In this document: piece by piece, positions 1 through 7,113 of the stretch
Layout of the letters: each line of letters begins with the position of its first letter
Numbering within the stretch: the first letter of the stretch is position 1
NCBI GenBank assembly: GCA_039810245.1
Contig: JBDHWQ010000029.1
Coordinates: 1 to 28,675 of the forward strand
DNA length: 28,675 nt
Direction: 5' to 3'
Origin: CALDSL01 sp039810245
Lineage (GTDB): Bacteria > Chloroflexota > Anaerolineae > Anaerolineales > Anaerolineaceae
The notes under the pieces: model-generated
The model's input: only the letters and a program-made list of their open reading frames with translations
Told to the model about the DNA's origin: nothing
Databases searched by the model: none
Position numbers and translations under genes: made by a program

Positions 1-161
1 CCGCCAGGCGGATAAATCTGTGGCGCAAAACACCCGGAAGAAGTGTCTGGCAACGTGGATTTTATGACCATGTGATTCAGAACGAAGATGATTACCAGCG
101 CATCTGGGAATAAATCCAGGAAAACCTCTCGCATCGGAGCGAGGATACCTATTTCGGTTGA
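1..161 (+). pseudogene. C-terminal remnant of a REP-associated (Y1/HUH-type) transposase
   Basis: The frame beginning at base 3 reads into the window and shows the segment S-V-W-Q-R-G-F-Y-D-H-V-I-Q-N-E-D-D-Y-Q-R-I-W-E, which is characteristic of the C-terminal part of REP-associated tyrosine transposases (Y1_Tnp/IS200-like family). The frame is stopped by TAA at 111-113, exactly where family members continue with Y-I-x-x-N-P. Beyond the stop the same frame still reads I-Q-E-N, then S-E-D-T-Y-F-G before a TGA at 159-161, which matches the usual end of the protein. A tyrosine codon (TAT or TAC) therefore appears to have mutated to TAA. The 5' part lies outside the window. Whether the lost tyrosine is the catalytic one was not determined here. 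The remnant may be a truncated but translated protein or a dead copy; the second is more likely. Confidence 0.7.
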
Positions 162-241
162 ACCTTTTGCCCTGCACTGCGCCGGATTCTTGGGTAGAAT
201 GATAGCGTTACACAGGCACCCATGAATCGAGGCGCGAAAGA

Positions 242-979
242 ATGGAAAACCGCCCGAGGATCCTGCTGGCTGATGACGAAAGCGCGATTACGTCGAACCT
301 GGCGCCGTTTTTGGAACGGGCCGGGTTTCACGTCTATGTGGCCGGCGACGGCCAGTCCGCGCTGGAGCAGATTGGCCGCCATTCGCCCGAGCTGGTGATC
401 CTCGATGTGCTCATGCCGCGCATGGACGGGCGCGAGGTGCTGCGCCGCCTGCGTCAGGCCGGCAACTGGACGCCGGTGCTGCTGCTGACTCAGGTGGGCG
501 AAGCCGCCGAGCGCGCTATGGCGCTCGAAGAAGGGGCGGATGATTACCTGAACAAGCCGTTTGATCCGCAGGAGCTGGCGGCGCGCATTCGCGCGGTGCT
601 GCGCCGCGCGCGGCCGGGGCAGCCTTCGCTGGCCTCGGGCTGGCGGCTGGCGTGCGCCAGCGACGACCCCACCCGCCCGCAGCTGCTGCTCGATCGCCGC
701 GCGCGGCGCGCCAGCCTGGGCGATGCGGTGCTCTCGCTGACGCCCAAGGCGTTTGCCCTGCTGGAATACCTGATGACCCACCCGGACGAGCTGCTCACCC
801 GCGAGCGCCTGTTGGACGCGGTATGGGGCTGGGATTACCCGGCCGGCACGCGCACGGTGGACACGCGCATGGCCGAGCTGCGCCGCCTGCTGCAGGATAA
901 TGCCGAGAACCCGGTGTATATCGAAACCACGCCGGGGGAAGGCTACCGGTTCGTGGGACGGGTACAGCCGCTGCCATGA
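242..979 (+). CDS. OmpR/PhoB-family response regulator
   Basis: This 245-residue protein is a DNA-binding transcription factor activated by phosphorylation. The receiver domain covers about residues 6-120, with the acidic pair D11-D12, the phospho-acceptor D55 in I-L-D-V-L-M-P, the switch T83 and the conserved K105 in N-K-P-F. The winged-helix effector domain covers about 150-242, with the family signature around V-D-T-R-M-A-E-L-R and ending in G-E-G-Y-R-F-V-G. The length is normal for the family. The ATG at 242 follows a weak purine-rich stretch (GAGGCG). The stop overlaps the ATG of the downstream histidine kinase by four bases (ATGA, 976-979), so the two are translationally coupled and form a cognate pair. 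The regulon is unknown; the wall transpeptidase at 2003 is a plausible nearby target, by proximity only. Confidence 0.95.
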   Translation: MENRPRILLADDESAITSNLAPFLERAGFHVYVAGDGQSALEQIGRHSPELVILDVLMPRMDGREVLRRLRQAGNWTPVLLLTQVGEAAERAMALEEGADDYLNKPFDPQELAARIRAVLRRARPGQPSLASGWRLACASDDPTRPQLLLDRRARRASLGDAVLSLTPKAFALLEYLMTHPDELLTRERLLDAVWGWDYPAGTRTVDTRMAELRRLLQDNAENPVYIETTPGEGYRFVGRVQPLP

Positions 980-1902
980 AAATTCCGCTGCGCGTGTGGA
1001 TTGCGCTGGCTCCGGCGCTGCTGGGGTCCGCTGCGGCCCTGGCCCTGCCCGCGCTGCAAGCGCCGGTTCCGGTGCTGGTTTTTCGCGTCGATCTGGGCAA
1101 TATCATCCTGATCTTATTCGGCCTGGCCAGCGTCATCTGGCTGGGCGCGGCGCTGCGCGACTGGCAACTGCGCGATCACTGCCAGCGCACGATGGAAAAG
1201 GCGCGCAGCGAGAGCGAGCAGGCACGGCGGCGCTTCCTGCGCCGGCTGGATCACGAGGTGAAAAATCCGCTGACGGCGATGCGCGCCGCGCTGGCCAACA
1301 TGAGCGAGAGCGGGCCGGGGGAAGACCCGTCGCAGCCGGTGCACGATATTGCGTTGCAGGTGGACCGGCTGAGCCAACTGGTGGGCGATCTGCGCAAGCT
1401 GGCCGAGCTGGAAGAGCGCCCCATCGAGCGCCTGCCGGTGGATTTAAACGAAGTGCTGACCGAGGTGGTGGAAATGGCGCTCAGCCAGCCTGCCTACGCC
1501 GGGCGCGAGCTGCACCTGGTGGTATCCAAAGTGCCGTGGCCGCTGCCGCCCATCACCGGCGACCGCGACCTGCTGTGGCTGGTGTTTTACAACCTGGTGG
1601 ATAACGCGCTCAAGTACAGCGCCAACCAGCACGACGTGGAAGTGCGCGCGCAGGAAGATGGCCGCGCGGTGACGGTGGAAGTGGCGGATAACGGCCCGGG
1701 CATACCCCCCGCCGACCTGGAGCGCATTTTTGAAGAGTTGTATCGCGGCGTGAATGCGCGCGGCATCGAAGGCAGCGGGTTGGGCTTGGCCCTGGCGCAG
1801 CGCATTGTCCAGCGCCATGGCGGCAGCATTGACGTGCGCAGCCGCACCGGTAGCGGCGGCGGCGAGAGCGGCGTGGTCTTTCGCGTGCACCTGCCGTTAT
1901 AA
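976..1902 (+). CDS. Membrane sensor histidine kinase
   Basis: This 308-residue kinase is the partner of the response regulator just upstream, whose stop codon it overlaps by ATGA. Two hydrophobic segments (about residues 7-28 and 42-60) are separated by only about a dozen residues, so there is almost no extracytoplasmic sensor domain. The dimerisation/phosphotransfer H-box has H93 in D-H-E-V-K-N-P-L. The ATPase domain shows the N-box (N-L-V-D-N-A-L-K, about 205-212), G1 (D-N-G-P-G-I, 238-243) and G2 (G-S-G-L-G-L-A, 265-271). No HAMP or PAS domain is visible. The short loop suggests an intramembrane-sensing kinase, a type often linked to envelope stress or antibiotic response; that role is inference. 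The C-terminus is complete. Confidence 0.95.
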   Translation: MKIPLRVWIALAPALLGSAAALALPALQAPVPVLVFRVDLGNIILILFGLASVIWLGAALRDWQLRDHCQRTMEKARSESEQARRRFLRRLDHEVKNPLTAMRAALANMSESGPGEDPSQPVHDIALQVDRLSQLVGDLRKLAELEERPIERLPVDLNEVLTEVVEMALSQPAYAGRELHLVVSKVPWPLPPITGDRDLLWLVFYNLVDNALKYSANQHDVEVRAQEDGRAVTVEVADNGPGIPPADLERIFEELYRGVNARGIEGSGLGLALAQRIVQRHGGSIDVRSRTGSGGGESGVVFRVHLPL

Positions 1903-1954
1903 CCCATGCGCGGAACTAATCTTGCATCCCTATCGTCCTATGCCTGGTATCAGG

Positions 1955-1975
1955 TGCGCCGGCCAGGCCGGCGCA
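1955..1975. repeat. Perfect palindrome with 10 bp arms between the kinase and the transpeptidase
   Basis: TGCGCCGGCC is followed by a single A and then GGCCGGCGCA, an exact inverted repeat. As RNA it would form a 9 bp GC stem with a 3 nt loop, but no U-tract follows. It lies 52 nt after the kinase stop and about 28 nt before the next start. It could be a transcription attenuator, an mRNA-end stabiliser, or a dimeric-protein operator for the transpeptidase gene. Confidence 0.6.
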
Positions 1976-2002
1976 GCAGGAATTAGCTGTAGAGGGATGA
2001 AG

Positions 2003-3568
2003 ATGGTACGCAAAGAACGCTCTTACCCATACGCAACCGCTGCGCCCCGCGGATTGCAGCGCGCTGCAATTACGCGGCGGCGCAAACTGAGCAGCCTGGA
2101 CCGCGCCGCAATTGCCCTGGCCGGGCTGGTGGCAGTGGGCGTGCTGCTGCTGGTCGCGCTGGGCGCGGGTATGTACGGTTATTTCACCCTGTTCGAGCGC
2201 GTGCTGCCCGGCGTGCGCGCCGGCGGCATCCCGCTGGGCGGGTTGAGCGTGGATGCGGCAGCCGAGCGGCTGCAAGAACGCTGGCAGGTCGGATCGCTGG
2301 CGATTAGCGACGGGCAGCAAAGCTGGGCGGTTTCAGCGGCCGAGCTGGGTTTTAACCTGGACGCACGCGCCACCGCCGAGCGAGCGCTTCAGGTGGGGCG
2401 CGGCGAAAGCGGCTGGCCTTCGCCTTTCGCGCTGCTGCAGCAGCCGGAAACGGTTGCCCCGCTGGTGACATTGGACACGGATCAGGCGCGCGCGCGGCTG
2501 CAAAACGCCGCTGCACTGATGGACGTACCCGCGGTAGAAGCCGCCGTGCGCTATGAGAATGGGCGCTGGGTGGCCGTGCCAGGCGCGTCAGGCCGGGCGC
2601 TGGCAATCGAAGAAACGATCGCATCCTGGGCGGCGGATCCGTCCGCGGCGCTGCGCAGCGGCATACTGCCGGCGCGCACACGAGAAGTACCCCCGGCACG
2701 CATGGACGCATCCGCCGAGGCCGAACGGCTGAACGCGATGCTCAACGTGCCGCTGCGGTTGAGCGCGTTCGATCCGGTGACCGGTGAGACGCTCGACCTG
2801 AGCATTCCCCCGCAAGACCTGGCGGCGATGGTGCGCGTGCAGGAAGGCACACAGCAGATCACGCTCGATCCCGCCGCGTTCAGCGCATTTTTGCAAAACT
2901 GGCAGGCCGGGATGGGCAGCGAGCGCTACCTGGATGAAGTTCAGGATCTCGACCGGCTGGCCGAGCTGTGGCAGAGCGGCCAGCCGCTGCAAGCGCGCGT
3001 GCGCTACCGGCCGGTGCCATATACCGTGCAGCCGGGCGACACCCTGCTCTCAGTTTCATATGAGGTGGGCATCCCCTGGTTCCTGATCCGCGACGCCAAC
3101 CCGGGCATGGACACGGAAAGCCTGTCCGCGGGGCAGCAGATCACGCTGCCGCCCAAAGATATCAACCTGCCGCTGCCGGTGGTGCGCGCAAAGCGCATTG
3201 TCATCAGCATCAGCCAGCAGCGTCTGTGGAGCTACCAGGATGGCCAACTGCGCACACAGAGTATCATCAGCACCGGTATCGCGCGTTCACCCACCATGGC
3301 CGGCGTGTTCCAGGTCCGCTCGCACGACATTAATGCCTACGCCTCAAACTGGGACCTGTGGATGCCGCACTTTATGGGTATCTATGAAGCCTCGCCCGGG
3401 TTTATGAACGGCATTCACGGGCTGCCGCTGCTTTCCAGCGGGGTGCGGCTGTGGGGCAACGTGCTGGGCAGCCCTGCCTCGTACGGCTGCATCATCCTTA
3501 CGTTGCAGGAAGCCGAAGAGCTGTATGCCTGGGCAGACGAAGGTACGGTGGTCGAAATCCAGCCCTGA
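2003..3568 (+). CDS. Membrane-anchored LysM/YkuD L,D-transpeptidase
   Basis: The predicted product of 521 residues is a peptidoglycan-crosslinking or wall-anchoring enzyme acting outside the membrane. A basic N-terminus is followed by one transmembrane helix (about 36-62), then a region resembling the YkuD/VanW-associated peptidoglycan-binding domain (G-G-I-P-L-G-G-L onward), a LysM motif (about 340-386, Y-T-V-Q-P-G-D-T-L) and a C-terminal YkuD domain (about 397-521). The putative catalytic residues are H472 (in G-I-H-G) and C496. The usual S-H-G-C box is S-Y-G-C here, so the histidine next to the nucleophile is a tyrosine. I chose the ATG at 2003 because GAGGG (1992-1996) lies 6 nt upstream; the ATG at 1997 would abut that sequence. 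The frame is open further upstream, but that part overlaps the kinase gene and lacks protein-like features. Confidence 0.9.
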   Translation: MVRKERSYPYATAAPRGLQRAAITRRRKLSSLDRAAIALAGLVAVGVLLLVALGAGMYGYFTLFERVLPGVRAGGIPLGGLSVDAAAERLQERWQVGSLAISDGQQSWAVSAAELGFNLDARATAERALQVGRGESGWPSPFALLQQPETVAPLVTLDTDQARARLQNAAALMDVPAVEAAVRYENGRWVAVPGASGRALAIEETIASWAADPSAALRSGILPARTREVPPARMDASAEAERLNAMLNVPLRLSAFDPVTGETLDLSIPPQDLAAMVRVQEGTQQITLDPAAFSAFLQNWQAGMGSERYLDEVQDLDRLAELWQSGQPLQARVRYRPVPYTVQPGDTLLSVSYEVGIPWFLIRDANPGMDTESLSAGQQITLPPKDINLPLPVVRAKRIVISISQQRLWSYQDGQLRTQSIISTGIARSPTMAGVFQVRSHDINAYASNWDLWMPHFMGIYEASPGFMNGIHGLPLLSSGVRLWGNVLGSPASYGCIILTLQEAEELYAWADEGTVVEIQP

Positions 3569-3648
3569 TGCACAAAAACGGTTGGCCTGCTGTGCCGTGG
3601 CTGTCACAAAACCGCGCCCGGTGCGTTATTAGAAGCAGGAGTATTCTT

Positions 3649-4926
3649 ATGAAGAGAATGACCGTGTTATTTGTACTGCTGCTTCTCGCCGCCGGCACGG
3701 TGGGCTGCGGGCGAAATCCGGCTGTTACCCCAACAGCCGCATATGGCCCGGACCTACCCCAACCCACGCAGCCGGAAGTGCTGCCCACGCAGGTGGCAAC
3801 CAACCCGGCCGGCGACCCGGTAACGTTGAACCGCATCCATTTCTGGGATTCGGAAAACGGCTGGGGCCTGGGCGCGGTCCCGGATGACCCGTTCCAGCGC
3901 GTGCTGCGCACCGGGGATGCCGGCGATACCTGGATGGATGTGACCCCGGTGGGCGCGGTGGCCGACCCGCTTTCCACGAACACCAGCGCGCTGGCCGCGT
4001 TTCAGGGGCCAGACCGGGCCTGGGTGATCTATTCCACCGCCATGCCCACCCCTGCCGCGGGCGAGTACCGCGCCTGGTACACCAGTGACGGTGGCGAAAC
4101 CTGGCAGGCCAGCCAGCCGCTGCCGCTGCCCGAGACGCTGGAGTTCTTCCTGCCAGCGGATATGACCTTCGCGGATGCCAACAACGGCTGGGCGCTGGTG
4201 CACCTGGGCGCGGGCATGAGCCACGATTATGTAGCGCTGTACAAGACTTCGGACGGCGGGGTTTCCTGGCAACTGGTGGTGGAGCCGTCTCAATCCGGCG
4301 TGATCCAGAACAGCCTTCCCATGACCTGCGAGAAGAATGGCCTGGTGTTCCAGGATGATCTGAAAGGATGGGTGACCGGCGGGTGTAACGGCGTGCTGCC
4401 CGGCATCTTCCTGTACGAGACGGGCGACGGCGGCATCACCTGGACGCCGGTTTCGCTGCCCTCGCCGCGCACCGCGCCCAACCTGCTGCTGGATGAGCAG
4501 AACGTGTGCCGCACCAGCCAGCCGGATATCAACCAGGCGCTGGTGAGCGTGGAAGTGACCTGCCAGCTTGCTTCGGGAACGCAGCAGTCGTGGCTGTACA
4601 CCACCAATGACGGCGGCGAGAACTGGAGCGCCGACAGCCTGCCGGCTGCCTCGGGCAGCATTGACCTGGTGCACGGCGGGCCGGCGTGGATGCTGGAAGC
4701 CAACAAAGAGGCGGGCGCGCCACGCACGCTGTTTCGCTCGGAAGACAGCGGCAACACCTGGCAGCCGCTGCTCAGCGATTTGAACTGGCAGGGTGACCTG
4801 GACTTTGTGGACGGGCAGAACGGCTTTGCGCTGGTGAGCACAGGCGAAGCGCCGCGCATGATCAAGACCAGCGACGGCGGGCAGACCTGGGTGGAAGTCA
4901 AACCGCTGATTAAACCCAAGGAATAA
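3649..4926 (+). CDS. Lipoprotein with Asp-box (BNR/Ycf48-like) beta-propeller
   Basis: This 425-residue protein has a lipoprotein signal: K-R start, a leucine-rich core and C20 in T-V-G-C. It should be anchored to the outer face of the membrane. After a Pro-rich spacer it carries at least seven Asp-box motifs of the form S/T-x-D-x-G-x-T-W: T-G-D-A-G-D-T-W, T-S-D-G-G-E-T-W, T-S-D-G-G-V-S-W, T-G-D-G-G-I-T-W, T-N-D-G-G-E-N-W, S-E-D-S-G-N-T-W and T-S-D-G-G-Q-T-W. These mark blade turns of sialidase/sortilin/Ycf48-type propellers. The start at 3649 is supported by AGCAGGA 8 nt upstream and by the signal peptide. The gap to the upstream transpeptidase is 80 bp with no clear terminator, so cotranscription is possible. 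No catalytic residues of sialidases were recognised; the ligand is unknown. Confidence 0.88.
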   Translation: MKRMTVLFVLLLLAAGTVGCGRNPAVTPTAAYGPDLPQPTQPEVLPTQVATNPAGDPVTLNRIHFWDSENGWGLGAVPDDPFQRVLRTGDAGDTWMDVTPVGAVADPLSTNTSALAAFQGPDRAWVIYSTAMPTPAAGEYRAWYTSDGGETWQASQPLPLPETLEFFLPADMTFADANNGWALVHLGAGMSHDYVALYKTSDGGVSWQLVVEPSQSGVIQNSLPMTCEKNGLVFQDDLKGWVTGGCNGVLPGIFLYETGDGGITWTPVSLPSPRTAPNLLLDEQNVCRTSQPDINQALVSVEVTCQLASGTQQSWLYTTNDGGENWSADSLPAASGSIDLVHGGPAWMLEANKEAGAPRTLFRSEDSGNTWQPLLSDLNWQGDLDFVDGQNGFALVSTGEAPRMIKTSDGGQTWVEVKPLIKPKE

Positions 4927-4936
4927 ACCCGGCTAT

Positions 4937-4987
4937 GTTACCGAACGGTAACACGCTTGCCATCACGCGGTAACACGCGGGTGATAT
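4937..4987. promoter_or_regulatory. GGTAAC palindrome plus tandem 11-bp repeat, possible operator/promoter
   Basis: GTTACCG-AA-CGGTAAC at 4937-4952 is a perfect 7+7 inverted repeat. Its right part belongs to an 11-mer, CGGTAACACGC, that occurs at 4946-4956 and again at 4968-4978, exactly 22 bp apart (about two DNA turns). A weak promoter-like pair, TTGCCA (4957-4962) and TGATAT (4982-4987), has 19 bp spacing and lies within the repeats. It would fire toward the hairpin at 5000-5053. This is compatible with a repressor-controlled short transcript, but nothing here proves it. Confidence 0.35.
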
Positions 4988-4999
4988 GCTGATCGCATC

Positions 5000-5065
5000 A
5001 CGAAGCACCCGGGCTGTGGCCTCCTTCGACGATCAATCTACCGGGTGCTTCGTTTCTGTTTATCC
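5000..5065 (+). terminator. Strong 13-bp hairpin followed by a T-rich tract
   Basis: ACGAAGCACCCGG (5000-5012) and CCGGGTGCTTCGT (5041-5053) are perfect reverse complements separated by 28 nt, and are followed by TTCTGTTTAT. This fits an intrinsic terminator for the Asp-box lipoprotein gene, although the loop is much longer than usual. The long loop leaves room for an alternative view: the body of a small RNA whose own promoter would lie at 4957-4987. Confidence 0.65.
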
Positions 5066-5147
5066 TGTGAGCCAGGTGGGCTGAGAACCCGCCCATACAA
5101 AAGCATATCTCTAGCGAATCAATAAATTCTTTCCTGTGATTCTCCTG

Positions 5148-5153
5148 TAAAAT
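5148..5153 (+). promoter_or_regulatory. Putative -10 box TAAAAT of a leaderless transcript
   Basis: TAAAAT lies 7 nt upstream of the GTG start at 5161, so transcription would begin at or within a base of the start codon. No Shine-Dalgarno-like sequence precedes the GTG. No good -35 is visible; the stretch upstream is AT-rich. Confidence 0.45.
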
Positions 5154-5160
5154 CAGATTT

Positions 5161-7098
5161 GTGAAACGCTTTTCCCCGCGATTACATATCCTTCACGTGC
5201 TGGCGTTGCTGGCCTTTCTGCTGGCGGGGTGCGGCACGTTCTCAGTGGAAGTGGAGCGCACGCCTACGCCCGACCCGGCCGGCACGGCTACGGTGACGGC
5301 GCTGGAGTTGCAAAACCAGATGCTTAACGCGCAGGTGGCCACCCTGGCCGCCCCGCAAGATGTGACCCTTTCCCCCGGGGTCGATTCGGAAACCATCCGC
5401 CGCAAGCTGCTGACCAGCTCGGCCAACTGGCGCACGCTGTGGGCCGACGCCACGCTGACGTCTTTCATGGATGCGGGCACGCCGAACCCAACCCAGGCGC
5501 GGCGCGTCCAACTGTGGATCGACCAGCATGACGGGCGCTTCCGGCTGGTGTGGGGTGGCTCGCCATCCCAGGTGGATGGCGCGGCGGTGTCGGATGGCCA
5601 GACCGTGCGGCGGCTGGATGTGGCCAGCGGGCAGATTTCCGGCGAGACCTTGCCGGATGACGCGCGCCAGGTGTTCATCCCGCCCGGGCCGGGCAGTGAG
5701 AGCGTCGTCCAGCACCCGCTGGCAGGCATCATCGGCTCGCCGCTGGCCGACCAGGTGCTGTCCACCGGCCTGGCGCAGCGCGGCGGCGTCTTTACCGCGC
5801 AGGCCATCGACGAAGTGGCCGGGCGCAGCGCGCTGGTGGCGGATTGGACCACCAACGACGGCGCGCGCGTGGACCGTTTCTGGATCGACGCGCAGACCGG
5901 GGTGGCGCTGCGCTGGCAAAACTTTGGCAAGGGTGGCGGCGCGCAGGTGCAGAGCGAGTACGTGATCAACAGCATCCAGTACGACGCCGAGTTCCCGTCG
6001 GAGCTGTTTGACCAGCAGTTACTATCCAACCCGTACTTCGCCGGCGGCTGGCAGGGCAACCCCGAGCCGGCCGCGCAGAGCATGGTGGAACAGGCTACCA
6101 CCGCGCAGGATGAGCAGGGCGAGCTGTACTTCATCCTGCGCGACCCGAAGACTGGCAGCGCCAACCTGGTGATGCTGCCTGGAAGCTGCCTGAGCGGTGC
6201 GCGCGCGTGCCCGCCGCCCCGCATGATCGAGGGGATGCCACCCGGCGCTGTGAATGCCGGGCAGTCGCTCATCTGGTCGCCGACCGGGCGCTACGCGCTG
6301 CTGATCGCGGCGCAGCCCGAAGCCGCCGGCGAGCTGCTTCGCTTCGACCCGGATAACGAAACCTGGAAGAGCCTGGCACAATCGGCCCTGTCGGCAGCCT
6401 GGTCGCCGGATGGGCGCGTGATCGCCTACACCGACGGCAGCGACGTGTTCCTGATGCTGGCCGAGGGCGGGCGGCCGCGCAGCATGCTGGCCGGTCAGCT
6501 CCCGCTGGCGGCCGGGCGCGTGCGCTGGCTGGCCTGGCAGGACGGCCAGCGGCTGCTGGTAATGGTCAGCCGCGCGGCCGGGCAGACGGTGTACCTGGTG
6601 GATGTGCCCACCGGCAGCATCACTGAGGTCTTGCAGCGTCCGCCCAAGGGTGGCTCCGCGCCGGAGCCTTCACCGGATGGCGAACGCTGGGCGATGGTTT
6701 TGCAGGAAGACGCGCGCTCGCACCTGCTGGTCAACGCTGCCGGGGCGCAGGGCTCACCCACAGTGAGCTTCCTTAACAGCACGATCTGGCCGCTGGTGTG
6801 GTCGCCGGATGGGGCGCTGCTGGCGTTCAACGTCTCCTATCGCTCGGGCGAAACCGAAATTGATGATCTGTACGTGGCGCAGGCGGATGGCAGCAGCCTG
6901 CAGCAGGTGTTCCGCGGCAGCACGGCGCCGTTATTTGCCTGGTCGCCGGATGGCCGCAGCCTTGTGGTTGAGACCACCGGCGCGGAAGGCCGCAAGCACC
7001 TGGTTCTCATCACGCTGGAAACCGGACAGAGCCGGGTGCTGCAGGCCGAGGGCCTGGACCTGGCCTGGGATTGGATCCGGCCGTCATGGCGCAAATGA
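5161..7098 (+). CDS. Lipoprotein with LolA-like N-domain and PD40/TolB-like propeller
   Basis: The 645-residue protein begins with GTG and a classic lipoprotein signal ending L-A-G-C with C24. After a short Pro/Thr linker and a helical stretch, residues about 75-290 resemble the LolA/LppX/RseB fold family (repeated beta strands with a D-x-x-T-G-V-A-L-R-W motif near 250). That assignment is from pattern and is tentative. The C-terminal half holds WD40-like PD40 repeats: W-S-P-T-G-R, W-S-P-D-G-R, P-S-P-D-G-E, W-S-P-D-G-A and W-S-P-D-G-R. The protein would sit on the outer face of the membrane and bind a ligand, peptide or lipid. The MFS transporter starts 15 bp downstream, so the two are probably cotranscribed. 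There is no SD; see the adjacent -10 box. Confidence 0.85.
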   Translation: MKRFSPRLHILHVLALLAFLLAGCGTFSVEVERTPTPDPAGTATVTALELQNQMLNAQVATLAAPQDVTLSPGVDSETIRRKLLTSSANWRTLWADATLTSFMDAGTPNPTQARRVQLWIDQHDGRFRLVWGGSPSQVDGAAVSDGQTVRRLDVASGQISGETLPDDARQVFIPPGPGSESVVQHPLAGIIGSPLADQVLSTGLAQRGGVFTAQAIDEVAGRSALVADWTTNDGARVDRFWIDAQTGVALRWQNFGKGGGAQVQSEYVINSIQYDAEFPSELFDQQLLSNPYFAGGWQGNPEPAAQSMVEQATTAQDEQGELYFILRDPKTGSANLVMLPGSCLSGARACPPPRMIEGMPPGAVNAGQSLIWSPTGRYALLIAAQPEAAGELLRFDPDNETWKSLAQSALSAAWSPDGRVIAYTDGSDVFLMLAEGGRPRSMLAGQLPLAAGRVRWLAWQDGQRLLVMVSRAAGQTVYLVDVPTGSITEVLQRPPKGGSAPEPSPDGERWAMVLQEDARSHLLVNAAGAQGSPTVSFLNSTIWPLVWSPDGALLAFNVSYRSGETEIDDLYVAQADGSSLQQVFRGSTAPLFAWSPDGRSLVVETTGAEGRKHLVLITLETGQSRVLQAEGLDLAWDWIRPSWRK

Positions 7099-7113
7099 AA
7101 GCAGGCTGAAACA

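Noticed and set aside
149..781. A 210-codon open frame on the - strand over the response regulator
   Set aside because: The opposite strand encodes a complete receiver and winged-helix protein; this frame has no recognisable domain.
1754..2002. The longer reading of the L,D-transpeptidase beginning inside the kinase gene
   Set aside because: It overlaps 150 bases of the kinase, and a good SD with proper spacing supports the ATG at 2003.
3754..4674. A 306-codon open frame on the - strand opposite the Asp-box lipoprotein
   Set aside because: Antisense shadow; the translation is Gly/Arg/His-rich, typical of GC-rich reverse frames, and lacks an SD.
5193..6272. A 359-codon open frame on the - strand opposite the LolA/PD40-like lipoprotein gene
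   Set aside because: The + strand product has a lipoprotein signal and PD40 repeats. The opposite frame is a shadow with a Ser/Ala-rich translation and no motifs.
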